Shown: piece by piece, positions 9,623-19,429 of the stretch
Numbering within the stretch: the stretch's first letter is position 1
Layout: every line of letters begins with the position of its first letter
NCBI GenBank assembly: GCA_964019165.1
Contig: OZ025271.1
Coordinates: 7,027,570-7,091,569 of the forward strand
Source: Mastigias papua
Taxonomy: Eukaryota > Cnidaria > Scyphozoa > Rhizostomeae > Mastigiidae
Length of the DNA stretch: 64,000 nucleotides
Direction of reading: 5' to 3'
Position numbers and translations under genes: made by a program
The notes under the pieces: model-generated
Told to the model about the DNA's origin: nothing
Database searches by the model: none
The model's input: only the letters and a program-made list of their open reading frames with translations

Positions 9623-11950
9623 GCAAATGTAAATAGGATTTCTAGATCTCATGCTAGGCACAGCCCTACAATTGAGCGTGCATTTCTCAATGATGAAATT
9701 GAAAAGATCAACGCTCAAATTTGGCACACAAAACGTGCATATGATCGAGAATGGAACAAAATTCGCAACGTTTTGTCATTTTTTGACTTAATTCGATTTT
9801 GCCGCTACCTTTCCGAAATTGATCAGCGGACTGAAAATGCTACTAACGAAAAACACAATAGAAACATTCAACTTTTACGTAAGAAGCGTTTCGGTGGCAT
9901 GTTGAGTGACAAGGAGAAACATATTCTAAACCTTTCGGATTATTCTCTCTCTGATACGGAAAAGTTTGTTTTGAGTAATGGCCTTGATTTTTGTCTTCCA
10001 CCAAAAAGTGTAAACAGAGAGGAGGTTTTTGCAGAATTTGAAATTTTATACGCTCAACTTGCCAGGCACAAGCCAATTTCATCCAACGAGCTCAATGCTC
10101 TAAAAGCCAAGCTAAGCGATTTGGCACACGCTTACTGTGGCACTCCAGTCGACCTAGGAGACTTTAGTATGCATAAAGAACATTTTCAGGCTATCAAATC
10201 CTTGCGTTCTAATGAACAGATCCTAATCACTAAACCTGATAAGGGTTCTGGGGTCGTCATCTTAAACAAAAGTGATTACATCCAAAAGATGGGCTATATA
10301 CTCGACGATAAAACCAAGTTTTTTAACATGGGCAGTGTTGATCAGCATGATAATACGGCCAAGACCGAGCAGAAGTTACAAAAACGTCTCTTAGACTTAG
10401 TTAACCAAAAAATCCTGACTCGTGATATTTATGATAGGATTCGACCCACAGGCTCACAGCGCCCACGTATGTATGGCTTACCGAAAACGCACAAAGAAGA
10501 CATCCCACTTCGGCCCATTTTATCTATGATTGGCTCCTCTCAACATGAACTTGCTAAATGGTTATCAGAAGTTTTGGCCCCAGTCCTAAAACTCTACTCC
10601 TCGAATTGCGTAAAAGATTCGTTTACATTTGCCAACTTTATCCAAAATTATAACGTTGACCCTGCCAAAACATTTCTGTGCTCCTTTGACATCAGCAGTC
10701 TATTCACCAACGTGCCATTAGATGAGACCATAGGGATTTGTGCTGATGCTTTGTATAGAGGTCAGCTTGATTGCCCTCCATTCCCCGAGGATACTTTCAA
10801 AGAATTGATGCTAGTTGCTACGCGAGGAGTGGAATTTAGTTTTAACAACCAGATGCATAAACAATTAGACGGAGTGGCAATGGGCAGCCCTTTGGGGCCA
10901 GCTTTGGCAAATATTTTCGTGGGTTTTCATGAAAGTAGACTTTTCAATAACACCATAAAGCCAGGTGTCTACTTTCGTTATGTTGACGATACTTTTGTCA
11001 TTTTCGGTTCTGAGCTGGAATGTGACCGTTTTCACGTCAACCTCAACCAACTACATCCAGCCCTAAATTTTACAGTAGAGAAGGAGCAAAACAACTCCTT
11101 GAATTTTCTAGACGTTTCGGTTGAGAAAGGGGGCACTGGATTTCTCACCAGCATTTACAGGAAGCCAACGTTTACTGGTCAATACATCCGTTGGAATTCC
11201 TTTAGCCCAAAAGCTAGAAAAATCAACCTTATAAAAACTTTAGTTCACAGGGCACTTATGATTTGCTCTAAAACCAAGTTAGATTCTGAGCTGGGCACAA
11301 TAAAACAACTGCTTATTGACAATGGATATCCAGAAGATGTCCTTGTTTCTTGCATTAAGGAAAAACTAGCCAACATTTCATCAGAAAAACAGTTTGGTCC
11401 TGAAAAGTGCCCGGTCTACCTAAAATTGCCCTGGATTGGAAATGTTTCTTCAAAATTTGAAAACCAAATTAACAAAGCCATTACATCTTGCTTCTATGCT
11501 GTGAAGCCCCGTGCGGTTTATAACACTAGAATCATGCTACCATCTGCTAAAAAAGATAGCGTTCCTACCACTCAAAAAAGTTGTGTAGTTTACGAATTTT
11601 CGTGCCGATGTGAAGCTCGGTACGTAGGACGCACCACGCAGAGACTAGCAGACAGAATAAAACAACATGTCCCCACGAGCATCAGGACGAAAAACACAAC
11701 AACAAGAGAACAGCCACCTCGTATGTGTAAAAACTCTATTTCTAAAATGAAAAGTGATTCGGCCATAGGACAACATCTTATTACAAATCCAGAATGCGCC
11801 AAAACATATACAGACGATAATTTTCGGATCATTGGGCAAGCAAGATCGTCCTTTCATTTAGGTGTTTTGGAATCGGTTTACATCAAGACTCAAAACCCAG
11901 TCTTGTGTAAACAAAAAGAGTTCGTTTTTTCACTTGGACTCTTCAAGTAA
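9623..11950 (+). CDS. PLE reverse transcriptase with GIY-YIG nuclease
   Basis: The frame is open from 9623 (just after a stop at 9620, beside the palindrome junction) to the TAA at 11948-11950, 775 codons. No ATG occurs before about 9898, so the true start is unknown or lost at the junction. Order of motifs: coiled N-terminal region (NKIRNVLSFFDL), ITKPDKGSGVVILNKSDY, RPRMYGLPKTHK, motif A SFDISSLFTNVPLDE, MGSPLGPALANIFVG, motif C YFRYVDDTFVIF (YVDD), then the thumb. The C-terminus has a GIY-YIG nuclease: VVYEFSC, ARYVGRTTQRLADRIKQH, and the late Glu in LGVLESVYI. Catalytic residues look intact. PLEs copy RNA primed at a chromosomal nick. This is the best preserved autonomous-looking retroelement in the window. 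Confidence 0.88.
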   Translation, partial: ANVNRISRSHARHSPTIERAFLNDEIEKINAQIWHTKRAYDREWNKIRNVLSFFDLIRFCRYLSEIDQRTENATNEKHNRNIQLLRKKRFGGMLSDKEKHILNLSDYSLSDTEKFVLSNGLDFCLPPKSVNREEVFAEFEILYAQLARHKPISSNELNALKAKLSDLAHAYCGTPVDLGDFSMHKEHFQAIKSLRSNEQILITKPDKGSGVVILNKSDYIQKMGYILDDKTKFFNMGSVDQHDNTAKTEQKLQKRLLDLVNQKILTRDIYDRIRPTGSQRPRMYGLPKTHKEDIPLRPILSMIGSSQHELAKWLSEVLAPVLKLYSSNCVKDSFTFANFIQNYNVDPAKTFLCSFDISSLFTNVPLDETIGICADALYRGQLDCPPFPEDTFKELMLVATRGVEFSFNNQMHKQLDGVAMGSPLGPALANIFVGFHESRLFNNTIKPGVYFRYVDDTFVIFGSELECDRFHVNLNQLHPALNFTVEKEQNNSLNFLDVSVEKGGTGFLTSIYRKPTFTGQYIRWNSFSPKARKINLIKTLVHRALMICSKTKLDSELGTIKQLLIDNGYPEDVLVSCIKEKLANISSEKQFGPEKCPVYLKLPWIGNVSSKFENQINKAITSCFYAVKPRAVYNTRIMLPSAKKDSVPTTQKSCVVYEFSCRCEARYVGRTTQRLADRIKQHVPTSIRTKNTTTREQPPRMCKNSISKMKSDSAIGQHLITNPECAKTYTDDNFRIIGQARSSFHLGVLESVYIKTQNPVLCKQKEFVFSLGLFK

Positions 11951-12073
11951 ACAATGGTGAATAGGTGCTAATTGGCCAATCATAGAGCCAAATAGACGCA
12001 TTATTCATCATATCACGTGTACCCGCATCTGGCTATATATTTCGTTTCACCTTTCGGTCGCTATCCGACGTTT

Positions 12074-12114
12074 CATACTCTGACGAGTGTCGGACGAAAA
12101 AAGCTTTCAGTATG
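12074..12114 (+). ncRNA. Minimal type-I hammerhead ribozyme in the PLE end
   Basis: Stem I 5' strand CATACT (12074-12079) directly precedes the core CTGACGA (12080-12086). A short stem II, GT / AC around loop GTCGG, spans 12087-12095, then GAAA (12096-12099). Stem III is A12099-A12101 with T12105-T12107 around AGC. C12108 is the cleavage base (motif UUC), followed at once by the stem I 3' strand AGTATG (12109-12114), which pairs perfectly with CATACT. All conserved core positions are present in correct order. Hammerheads in PLE ends are known; cleavage here is inferred. Confidence 0.75.
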
Positions 12115-12238
12115 CTAAAGCAATGTTCCCACTTTTTCGTGCTATAGTAAAGATCTTGATGCTGCTCTGATAACTGGCTCCGTTCTCTATTTCCAGCTTC
12201 TCATATATAGTTGCTTCAAAATATCGTATTATTACATA

Positions 12239-12498
12239 GGTAAAAAAAGGTAAAGGTGAGTCCCGTGTACGATTCCGTACGTTGGGGATTGCCCGGTAGA
12301 GAGACACTTATCCTGAGCCGCCGGCATAGTGAGGTAGGGTGGCCAGTTCCTGTCCTCGCCGCCTTTAACTTCCCCAGTGTTGCCACCAGGTACCCATTTG
12401 CTGCTGGGTGAACAGTTAGCGAGCATCCCAACTATGATCCGAGGGTTCGGCTTGAACCATCGATGTTTCGCACAGTAGTCAAGCGCTCTAACCAATTG
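12239..12498 (-). mobile_element. tRNA-derived SINE, slightly 5'-truncated
   Basis: Reverse complement shows the same sequence as the copy at 35655-35924, starting in the A box (GGTTAGAGCGCTTGAC), with B box GGTTCAAGCC and a body containing CAGCAGCAAATGGGTAC. It ends in a TTTACCTTTTTTTACC tail. A 7-bp target duplication TTACATA flanks it (12232-12238 and 12499-12505). Apparent open frames over it are not genes. Confidence 0.85.
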
Positions 12499-12874
12499 TT
12501 ACATAATGAATCAGTAAGCATTTAGGATACACGCATTGATGCGTGAGCAAATGCTTAGGTCAATCTGCTTAAAATAAGACATTTGCAGACTTGGTTGCAT
12601 AGAATCAAACAGTCAGGCTTCAGGTAAAAAGTTACACCAAACCACAAAGCACAGGAGTATGTGTATTATAAACTGAAAGCGACACAAAGTGGATGACGAG
12701 AAATATACTTGAGAATAAACTTACTCAGCAGTCGACTCAATGATGTAACTATTCACTTCACTGAGAGCATCATCACACTAGAGCGAAGGGAACTCTAATT
12801 AGAAAAAACATACTTAACATGTGGACGAATAATCCTACATGCAGGAAACGAATAATTATACTTACATATCATTA

Positions 12875-13263
12875 TATAGCACGGAAAAGCGGGAACATTA
12901 TTTTAGTATACTGAAAGCATTATCGGTCATATCGGCTGGTATGAGCGCATTGATTGAAGGCTGTATGCACTCAATGTCCTGTTTCAAGCGGTCTTGAAAC
13001 TTATTCCTCACTCGTTTGATGGAGATACATTTTATCATACTCAGCAAGTCCCTCTGAAAGTTAATTAAGTCAGGGTGTTGTGGGGGGAATTTTCTTGTGT
13101 TGAATACATAGGCCGTTGTATTTGTTTTATCATCAGTTTCCTTCCTGTAGAAGAAGTGAGCCTTCCACCTCATTTTGTTAACTAACTTTTCCACCTTGCC
13201 TGTAAGGCGTGTCAGGTATGCCTTCCTCATTGGTAAAGGGATGTTCAAATCACAATGAGGCAA
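12875..13263 (-). pseudogene. PLE-type N-terminal frame fused to a PLE end
   Basis: The 121-residue minus frame (13263-12898) reads PHCDLNIPLPMRKAYLTRL, then MRWKAHFFY, then SINALIPADMT, a pattern I know from the N-terminal region of large RT proteins of PLE-like and related retroelements, just before the RT. It then runs directly into the terminal sequence of PLE 1 (GCTTTCAGTAT...TTCCCGCTTTTCCGTGCTATA, 12875-12925). The RT domain is missing. This is either an internal deletion or a chimera. Confidence 0.55.
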
Positions 13264-13519
13264 AACTAATTTTGCAATTGTGGTAGCCCATCCATGATGT
13301 AATATGTATCAACCCAGCTTTAACTGAATGAAGAGAACAAAGTACGTTTGGCTCTGAAGAAGGCATTATAAGCAGAAGCATAGAGAAGGCCCTAGATGTG
13401 TTCAGGGACTCACAGTGGAGTGACCTTAAGATTGCACTGCTACTCTAATGCTTTCGACAGACTACTGCAAAAAGACCAGAGCAAGGGCAGGTATATTGGA
13501 TTACTTTACTAAATCATGA

Positions 13520-13720
13520 ACTAAGATTCGATAGGGAAATGTCTTCTCTTGCGGTCATCCAGATTGTAATGCCATCATTAAACATGCAAAATACATTTAG
13601 AAATGTTTTAGGGCACCCGAGGTTTGATAGGCTGATCCAAAGAGCTTCTCAGCTAACAGTGTCAAGAGCCTTTGTGATGTTCACAAATATGTGATAGAGA
13701 GGCAAGCTCTTATCCATAAT
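13520..13720 (-). pseudogene. LINE reverse transcriptase scrap
   Basis: One minus-strand frame reads IFVNITKALDTVS, stop, then EALWISLSNLGCPKTFLN, the motif A region of a Jockey/RTE-like RT (usual pattern FxDLTKAFDTVxRxxLW). The catalytic Asp of motif A is in LDTV. A stop lies inside and the flanks (13300-14400) are too decayed to extend with confidence. Confidence 0.65.
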
Positions 13721-14424
13721 GTCCACTGATGCACATGGCAAACAGGAAATATCATTTATACGGTTGAGCTGGGGGGTTATACCTACAGTATGACTAAATC
13801 AGAACATCACGAATTTCATGTTTCACAAACCTGTCTAATATGTTCCAGAAAACTAGTTTTAATACAATAAGCAAGCTTTATACCTATTAGTATTGGCTAC
13901 AATGGCATAGCTCAGAAAGCTGGAATTCTTTCGGAGACCAGGAAGTCACACAAAGATCACGAACTTATACACCATCCTATCTTTACAACATGTAAAGATA
14001 CCAGCATTAATACGAATTCCCATTATTCAGCTTTGCTATTCATATTATCCTCATTCTCCTTAGTTTTGATTGGAGGTTTCACCCTCATAAAAGATGCACA
14101 GTATAACATCGTATTGCAAATCGTTGTTCAATCCGTACTCTACAATTGTCATCAATTTAATTCCTATTAACTCTGAGCCATATCAAGAAAAGATTTGTCC
14201 GATGTTATACACCTTCTGCAAAGGTTGCTAATCTCTATCTATGCATAATGGGCATTATAAAGGTAATTTAAAGTGAGGCTTCAAACTACTTCCATACTGA
14301 ATAAGGCTAGAAGTCAGAAAGGGCAGTGAAGTCTCATGTCCTGCTTTAATGAGGCAATGCTCGCTCTACAAATAAGTACTCGATTTGAATGATGCACACT
14401 GCAATGTACTCAACCTCAAGCTTC

Positions 14425-15782
14425 GGGATATGCTATACGGACATACATTGAACGCGCTCAAAGTCCATTGAGCGAGTTGCTTTTTCGTACGAGCCAAGCA
14501 CGAGTACGAACAAGAGTACGAACATTTAGGTCGTCGCTGTCAAAGCTCCTATTCTCCAAGATATAAACGGAGCAGTCTGAGTTTAAGCAGTAGGCCTATA
14601 CTTTATCAAAATCATCATCTGGAGTGGGGACATATTCGAGGGAGGCTTATCAACAATTTGAAGGTCTTGCATGGGGGTTTAATCGAGGGGGGGCCAATTC
14701 GAGGGTTTACGGTATACATGATTTGTTTTATAAGAAACAAACTTTCTACTTTCAGCCTGGATGTTTCGCCAATTCCAGCCTCAAATGTTTATTGTATGTT
14801 TCTTACAATTCTTGAAGCTTTTAATAACAACAAAAACCGATGACAACCTAGTGCAGTTAGAGGGTCTTCCAAATTACCAAGTCCCGCCACTCTCCACTCT
14901 AGATCCAACATCAAACACTCCAGATAACCATAAGTTGTATGATGGACTTCTACCCAGTAAAAATTTCTTGCCACTGATTTTTGAAGTTTACTTTCCAAGC
15001 TCAGCCTGTCCATGTTTTTCAAATGTTTCTTAAAAGACATGTTTCTTATAAAAAAATATGTGTATTACTTTAGTTTGTCGGAAGTGATATGTTAGTTCCG
15101 TTTTCCCATCTACTAGCGAACAGAAACAGATCTTCGGTATTTAGTTAAAGCTAAGGACAGTCTTTTAGACAAATGTGCTTCAAACACTTCTGAAAAAACC
15201 CTACCCTCGACAAGTTTTATTGCGTTCCATGTACGTTCGCACACAATACGTACCGTAAATATTATCGCGTAATCATTTTCCCTGCCTCTATAAGGCCCCA
15301 TTTCCACTAACCAGGATAGATGCGAAAACGGATAAAATTAATCTTTCTGGCAGCGAATTAATGGGAGCGCTTGACAGACTTGTTGCTCGTTTTCGCTTGT
15401 TTCCACTGACACATGTATACAAAGTGAAGCAATGGACATCTTTCTTAGTGAAGTAAGACAGATAGCTGCAATACAGTTGCAACATTTTAAAAAATATCCA
15501 GGTCAGAGTGTTTCCACAAAAATGATGCGCTTTAAAATTTATCCGTATTCAAAAGTATACGCTCTAAGCACCGTTTCTAAAAATACCCGTTTATTATCGT
15601 TTCAGTGGGAACGCAAGTCAAATTGGTAAATCTTAATCCGTTTTCGTATTTATCCGGGACAACGGAAACGGAGATCTAAGCTACCTCGGTCTTCGCTGCA
15701 CCGGTAAACGACGAAAGATCGGAAGTTCCGATAATTCAATGGACTTTGAGCGCGGTCAATGTATGTCGGTATAGCATATCCC
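14425..15782. mobile_element. Non-autonomous TIR DNA transposon with 9-bp TSD
   Basis: Terminal inverted repeats of 47 bp (14425-14471 and 15736-15782) begin GGGATATGCTATAC and match with only two substitutions. They are flanked by a perfect 9-bp duplication TCAAGCTTC (14416-14424 and 15783-15791). There is no transposase frame inside. A 9-bp duplication with long TIRs starting in G fits Mutator-like or possibly Merlin elements; I cannot decide. The interior holds non-coding sequence and a second, nested inverted repeat. Confidence 0.9.
15296..15671. mobile_element. Possible nested MITE
   Basis: Inside the TIR element, the strands at 15296-15345 and about 15625-15671 are imperfect reverse complements, sharing TTTCC near the ends and GCGAAAACGGAT / TACGAAAACGGAT further in. 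Similarity is roughly three quarters over 45 bases. No target duplication was recognised. Confidence 0.45.
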
Positions 15783-16329
15783 TCAAGCTTCATCCTGTAG
15801 CCTCATTCTCAGTAATGTAGAAATCTCATAAATAACAGAAAGCACGAAAAGTAATTGACATGCAAACAAACTTTTGAAATATCGGCAGGAGAATCATCTT
15901 CTGTACATGCATGGGAAGCAGTAGAAAACTACAATAAAAGGTAATAATAAAAATGACACGAGGTGGAGTTGCAACATACCATAAATATCAAAGGAAATAA
16001 TATAAAACTAAAACTGTCACTGCAACTCCAATGTTGTAATATGCAAATCATGCTTACTATGAACAGTGAATATAGCTGTCAACCTTGCTAATATTTCAAT
16101 ATGTAAGAAATTGACCAGAATCGATACTTTCTGGGTGGCTTGCTACACTGGGAACTGGGCGTATATTTCTAGTTGTAAACGCGTTGCTGAAACTACTTCT
16201 GCTTGATTTAACACAAAGCTTAGGCTAATGTAAAACATTAATTGGTCAAACACACCAATCAAACGTCACTTGCTAGGATGAGACCTTCTGGAAGGCTGGT
16301 GGCAAATAGGTTGTATTTAAACTTCGACT

Positions 16330-16810
16330 TTTAACATTTCTCTTTGAATCATTAAATATGCTAGCACTACACTTCTTTCATACCTACTTTTCACTAAATT
16401 CTTCAATTCATTCATACAAAGCAAGGCATTCAGATCGTGAAAACATATATGTAGAAAAGAAGAATACACTACAGTTTGGCTTAAGATCCATTCAATACAA
16501 GGGGGGGGCAAAATTCTGGAATGATTTGCCATTAGAGATCAGGAACTCTACCTCTAAGGTTTTATTTAAAACAAGGCTAAAAGCCTATTTGTAAAATGTT
16601 TTGTTAATGAAAACCAAAATCTTAGCACTTTACTTAGCCCTTGGCTTTCCTACAACAAAGGGGACCTGATCTCGTTAGTCTAAATACTTTGAGGTCTCCA
16701 CCTGGAAGAATAAATCCCATTGCACTTTAAATTTTTAAATTTTGCTGTTCTATTTTACTTTATCATTGCAGTTGTGGTTTAAATGAAAATGAAATGACAT
16801 GAAATAATCA
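16330..16810 (+). mobile_element. LINE 3' end (C-terminal coding scrap plus tail)
   Basis: The frame ending at 16594 reads YKARHSDRENIYV and then YKGGAKFWNDLPLEIRNST, ending LFKTRLKAYL. This is the usual C-terminus of CR1/Jockey-type LINE proteins (pattern YxGxxxWNSLPxxIR...FKxxLKxYL). About 200 bases of 3' UTR follow and end in an ATGAAATGAC-like tail at 16780-16806. It is strongly 5'-truncated. Confidence 0.75.
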
Positions 16811-17148
16811 GAGATAAAATCTTTTTCTTCTCACATACAACAGGTAAACACACAATTCTTGGTAAGAGATTGGCAGGATGTGACAAAGTGACAGTCAGTC
16901 ACTTCCTGACAGCCAGGAACTTTCATAACCTTTGTAAAATATGTTATTGGCTTTCCAGCAAGAATTTGTTAATGTCACTTTACGATACCTACTAATATTG
17001 ACTAAAAATACCAGTTGTTAGTATCTTCCTTAAATTAGAGTCTGCAACAGCAGCCTGAAAAGTGAAACTTGCAATGCTTGAACATGGTTTGATAGGTACT
17101 AATAATTTTGAATTTAATGCATCTTAATCTACGGGAAAGAAACTAGGT

Positions 17149-17296
17149 TTACTGAGTGATAATGACTGGGCTGTCTTGTTTTGACACTTTATACCAATTT
17201 TTTATTGTGCTTGATGAGGGATTAAGGCTGTTGGCCAGGCTGGATATGTTAACTTTTTCTATTGGTCGGTTTGCATTTAAAACAATCCAGTAGTAG
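17149..17296 (-). CDS. Candidate last exon of copy B, Death-domain-like
   Basis: On the minus strand, after an acceptor-like CATCCACCCCAG at 17297, the frame reads PIEKVNISSLANSLNPSSS, then TIKNWYKVSKQDSP, and stops at 17149. The pattern xxLAxxLNxxSSTIxxW...SP resembles the second half of Death domains that close UNC5-like proteins. The phase (one base completing a codon) does not match the phase-0 end of exon B5, so an exon may be missing between them or the acceptor is wrong. The domain would be short. Treat as tentative. Confidence 0.4.
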
Positions 17297-18101
17297 CTGG
17301 GGTGGATGTGAAGAGGAAAATGGCAACTTCTGAGAATCGAGAACTGACTAAGGACATGCAACTACTAATGAGAGGTCAAGCATTGAAGAGAACTCAGTTT
17401 GAGACAGCGAGCAAAGAGCTAATAACTTTAAAGGGCATTCAATCAACAAGCCAGTTTGAAGAAACAGCAATGCATTGCTATCAAGATGGCTGCGCAAGTG
17501 TAGATTAGACAAAATTAGGTTTGAAGGCTCTATAAGTAAACAGTGTTTGTAATCACTGTGCATTGATGTCAAATTTGTTCTAGACTGCATTTTCATTTGT
17601 GGAACTTTCCTTCTGCTCTGTGTTTTATGTACTATCTTGGCTAATATTTATATACCATTTATAGTCTTGTCATAATTAATGCAAAACTAAACCCAAGTTT
17701 CTTTAACAAACTGTAATATTGAACTTTCAGAATAGAAATTAATCGAAGAACAAACTGGTTGAAGGCTACTAAACAGTCAAGATATTGATCACTATCTGTA
17801 AAAGTGGAACACATGTATACAGTCTGTATCACAACAGGCTCGCGAGAGTTGAGAAGTATGTAGTGAAACTAAATGGCATGTTACCTCTTCCAATTAGAAG
17901 TTGATATAAATTTCTATAGTAATCATGAAATGTGTGTAAATTGTAAGCTGTCTAATAAATCAAACTATTTGAAACAGTTACTACAGAATGAGGTAGAAAT
18001 GCAGAAATCAAGGAGAGCAATAAATAAGAGAAATTTGCGACAAAAGCAGAAAAGACTAATTGATAGGATAAAATGATGCTTGCACTTAGTCATCAACAAA
18101 C

Positions 18102-18234
18102 CTCTTCCCTTATAATGACATCGGATTTGACAAATGGATGTCTCTGCTTATCCTGGTATATTAAAAGCTTGTAATCACTCACAGTTCCTTCGCCTGGCTT
18201 GAATTGGAAGTCAGCTGTGTGATTCCATTTGCTA
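18102..18234 (-). CDS. Host exon B5, UPA-like region
   Basis: A 133-bp minus-strand exon: acceptor ATGTTTTGTAG at 18235, donor GTTTGT ending at 18096. Its first base completes the codon split by exon B4, and it ends in phase 0. It encodes SKWNHTADFQFKPGEG and KLLIYQDKQRHPF. Together with B4 it occupies the place of the UPA domain that follows ZU5 in the family. No copy-A equivalent was found. Confidence 0.65.
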
Positions 18235-18806
18235 CTACAAAACATGTTGTAGCAATTAAGGAATAAAATTGAGACCAACTAAGACTCGTTGAATATTATA
18301 TTACAGCTAGGAATAAGTGAAAAGTAAGATGCTAAAGTCAACCAGTCAATGAGATATCAAATCACGTCAAATATTACAATGTATTAATATAATAAGAATT
18401 TCTACCAAAAAGTCTGAACAAAGTACTACAAAAATTCTGAGCATACCGTAAAATCTTTAAACTTGAAATTAACACAAACATAAGATCAACTAAACACGGT
18501 GGCATCAAAAAGCATGTGATAAACTGAGCAGGAACTTAAAAGTTATACCTGTAGGCATTTTCAAGCATAAAACATTTTCCTAAATCTAGACAAAAACAAA
18601 AACGAAATTTTTCCACATGGGATAAAAGAGGCAAGACTTAGGCTATAAGCCAGGGGCATTTGCCTACTATATCTCCGGGAAAACCTCCGAGCATTTGGAC
18701 CTTTGGGAATTGCGCTAAAATAAATGCTTTGTAGTAATACCGTAAACATTATACAATGTAGACAGGTCAAAAAGAAATATAGCTATAAACTGAAATAAAT
18801 TCTTAC

Positions 18807-19115
18807 ATAATTTCAATTGGTTCAACATTGACTTCATCCTTACTACGAAGCTCAAATCTCAGACTTGTCGTATTGTCGTACAGGATTGCTTGAGACATAT
18901 AGATCAGTCTATGGTTTCCCTTCATTATGTGGTCATCCAATATTGCAGTTTGACACTCCTCACAGCAACCAAAACTAAGAATGGTCTTTCCACGATTTGA
19001 ACTCTTGCTAAACACACTAAATGTAACAGAGTATCGAGGTCCTGTGTATTTTCTGAGCAAATCAACAGCATCTTGAAGATTTACAACACTTCTTGCTCTG
19101 AGGATGACAATCAAT
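18807..19115 (-). CDS. Host exon B4, UPA-like region
   Basis: A 309-bp minus-strand exon with acceptor TTATACCCGTACAG at 19116 and donor GTAAGA ending at 18801, phase 2 at both ends. It joins in frame to B3 upstream and B5 downstream. It encodes VVNLQDAVDLLRKYTG, RYSVTFSVFSKSS and TSLRFELRSKDEVNV, compatible with the beta-rich UPA domain of UNC5/PIDD/ankyrin proteins but too diverged for a firm call by eye. The intron before it (19116-29480) is about 10 kb and filled with retroelements. Confidence 0.7.
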
Positions 19116-19320
19116 CTGTACGGGTATAAAATAAATGTATACTGCTAATCAGAATTGCAGTTCAATAGAACGAAACTTATCAAAGGTGGGGCCATCATGC
19201 TATACAACATTGCATTCTACTTTAAGTTTATTACAATATGACATTTCCGCAATATAGCATTGCAGGTTTTCTCAACATATTGCATGCTCTGTTAACATGT
19301 TGTACTTTTTGGTGCCTAAT

Positions 19321-19425
19321 AGAAGAGGGGGTTGGAATAAGCGGGGGGTTGGATGAAAACATCTCCAAATCATAATAAGTGGGTGGGGTGGAATATGGGG
19401 GGGGGGGGTTGGAAAATTTTGTTGC
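19321..19425. repeat. G-rich low-complexity stretch
   Basis: Several runs of four to twelve G separated by TTGGAATAAGC-like spacers, including a 12-G run near 19400. The phrase GGGGGTTGGAATAAG recurs at about 19635. Guanine quadruplex formation on the plus strand is possible. No gene. Confidence 0.6.
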
Positions 19426-19429
19426 TTCT

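Larger units (their letters stand above)
8068..12148 (+). mobile_element. Palindromic Penelope-like element (PLE 1)
   Basis: The element consists of a plus-strand copy (9618-12148) and a 5'-truncated copy of its 3' part in inverted orientation (8093-9617), joined head to head. The arms 8093-9617 and 10624-12148 pair base for base, coordinates summing to 20241. I noticed only one mismatch, near 12132. About 25 more bases at 8068-8092 recur at the left edge of PLE 2 and so belong to the element. A 12-bp candidate target duplication with one mismatch (AAAGGTCTTGAT at 8056-8067, AAAGATCTTGAT at 12149-12160) suggests that the whole palindrome integrated as one unit. PLEs are retroelements with an RT joined to a GIY-YIG nuclease; inverted partial copies are known for the group. 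Confidence 0.9.

Noticed and set aside
12216..12495. Frames over the SINE (and 35674-35943)
   Set aside because: They are similar to each other because the SINE DNA is similar; no protein-coding pattern, and tRNA promoter boxes explain the conservation.
14624..15040. Overlapping small frames inside the TIR element as a transposase
   Set aside because: Short, mutually overlapping on both strands, no DDE-like or zinc-finger motif.
17302..17508. Plus-strand 68-codon frame beside the Death-like exon
   Set aside because: No domain, no splice signals and no homologue in the window; may be chance.
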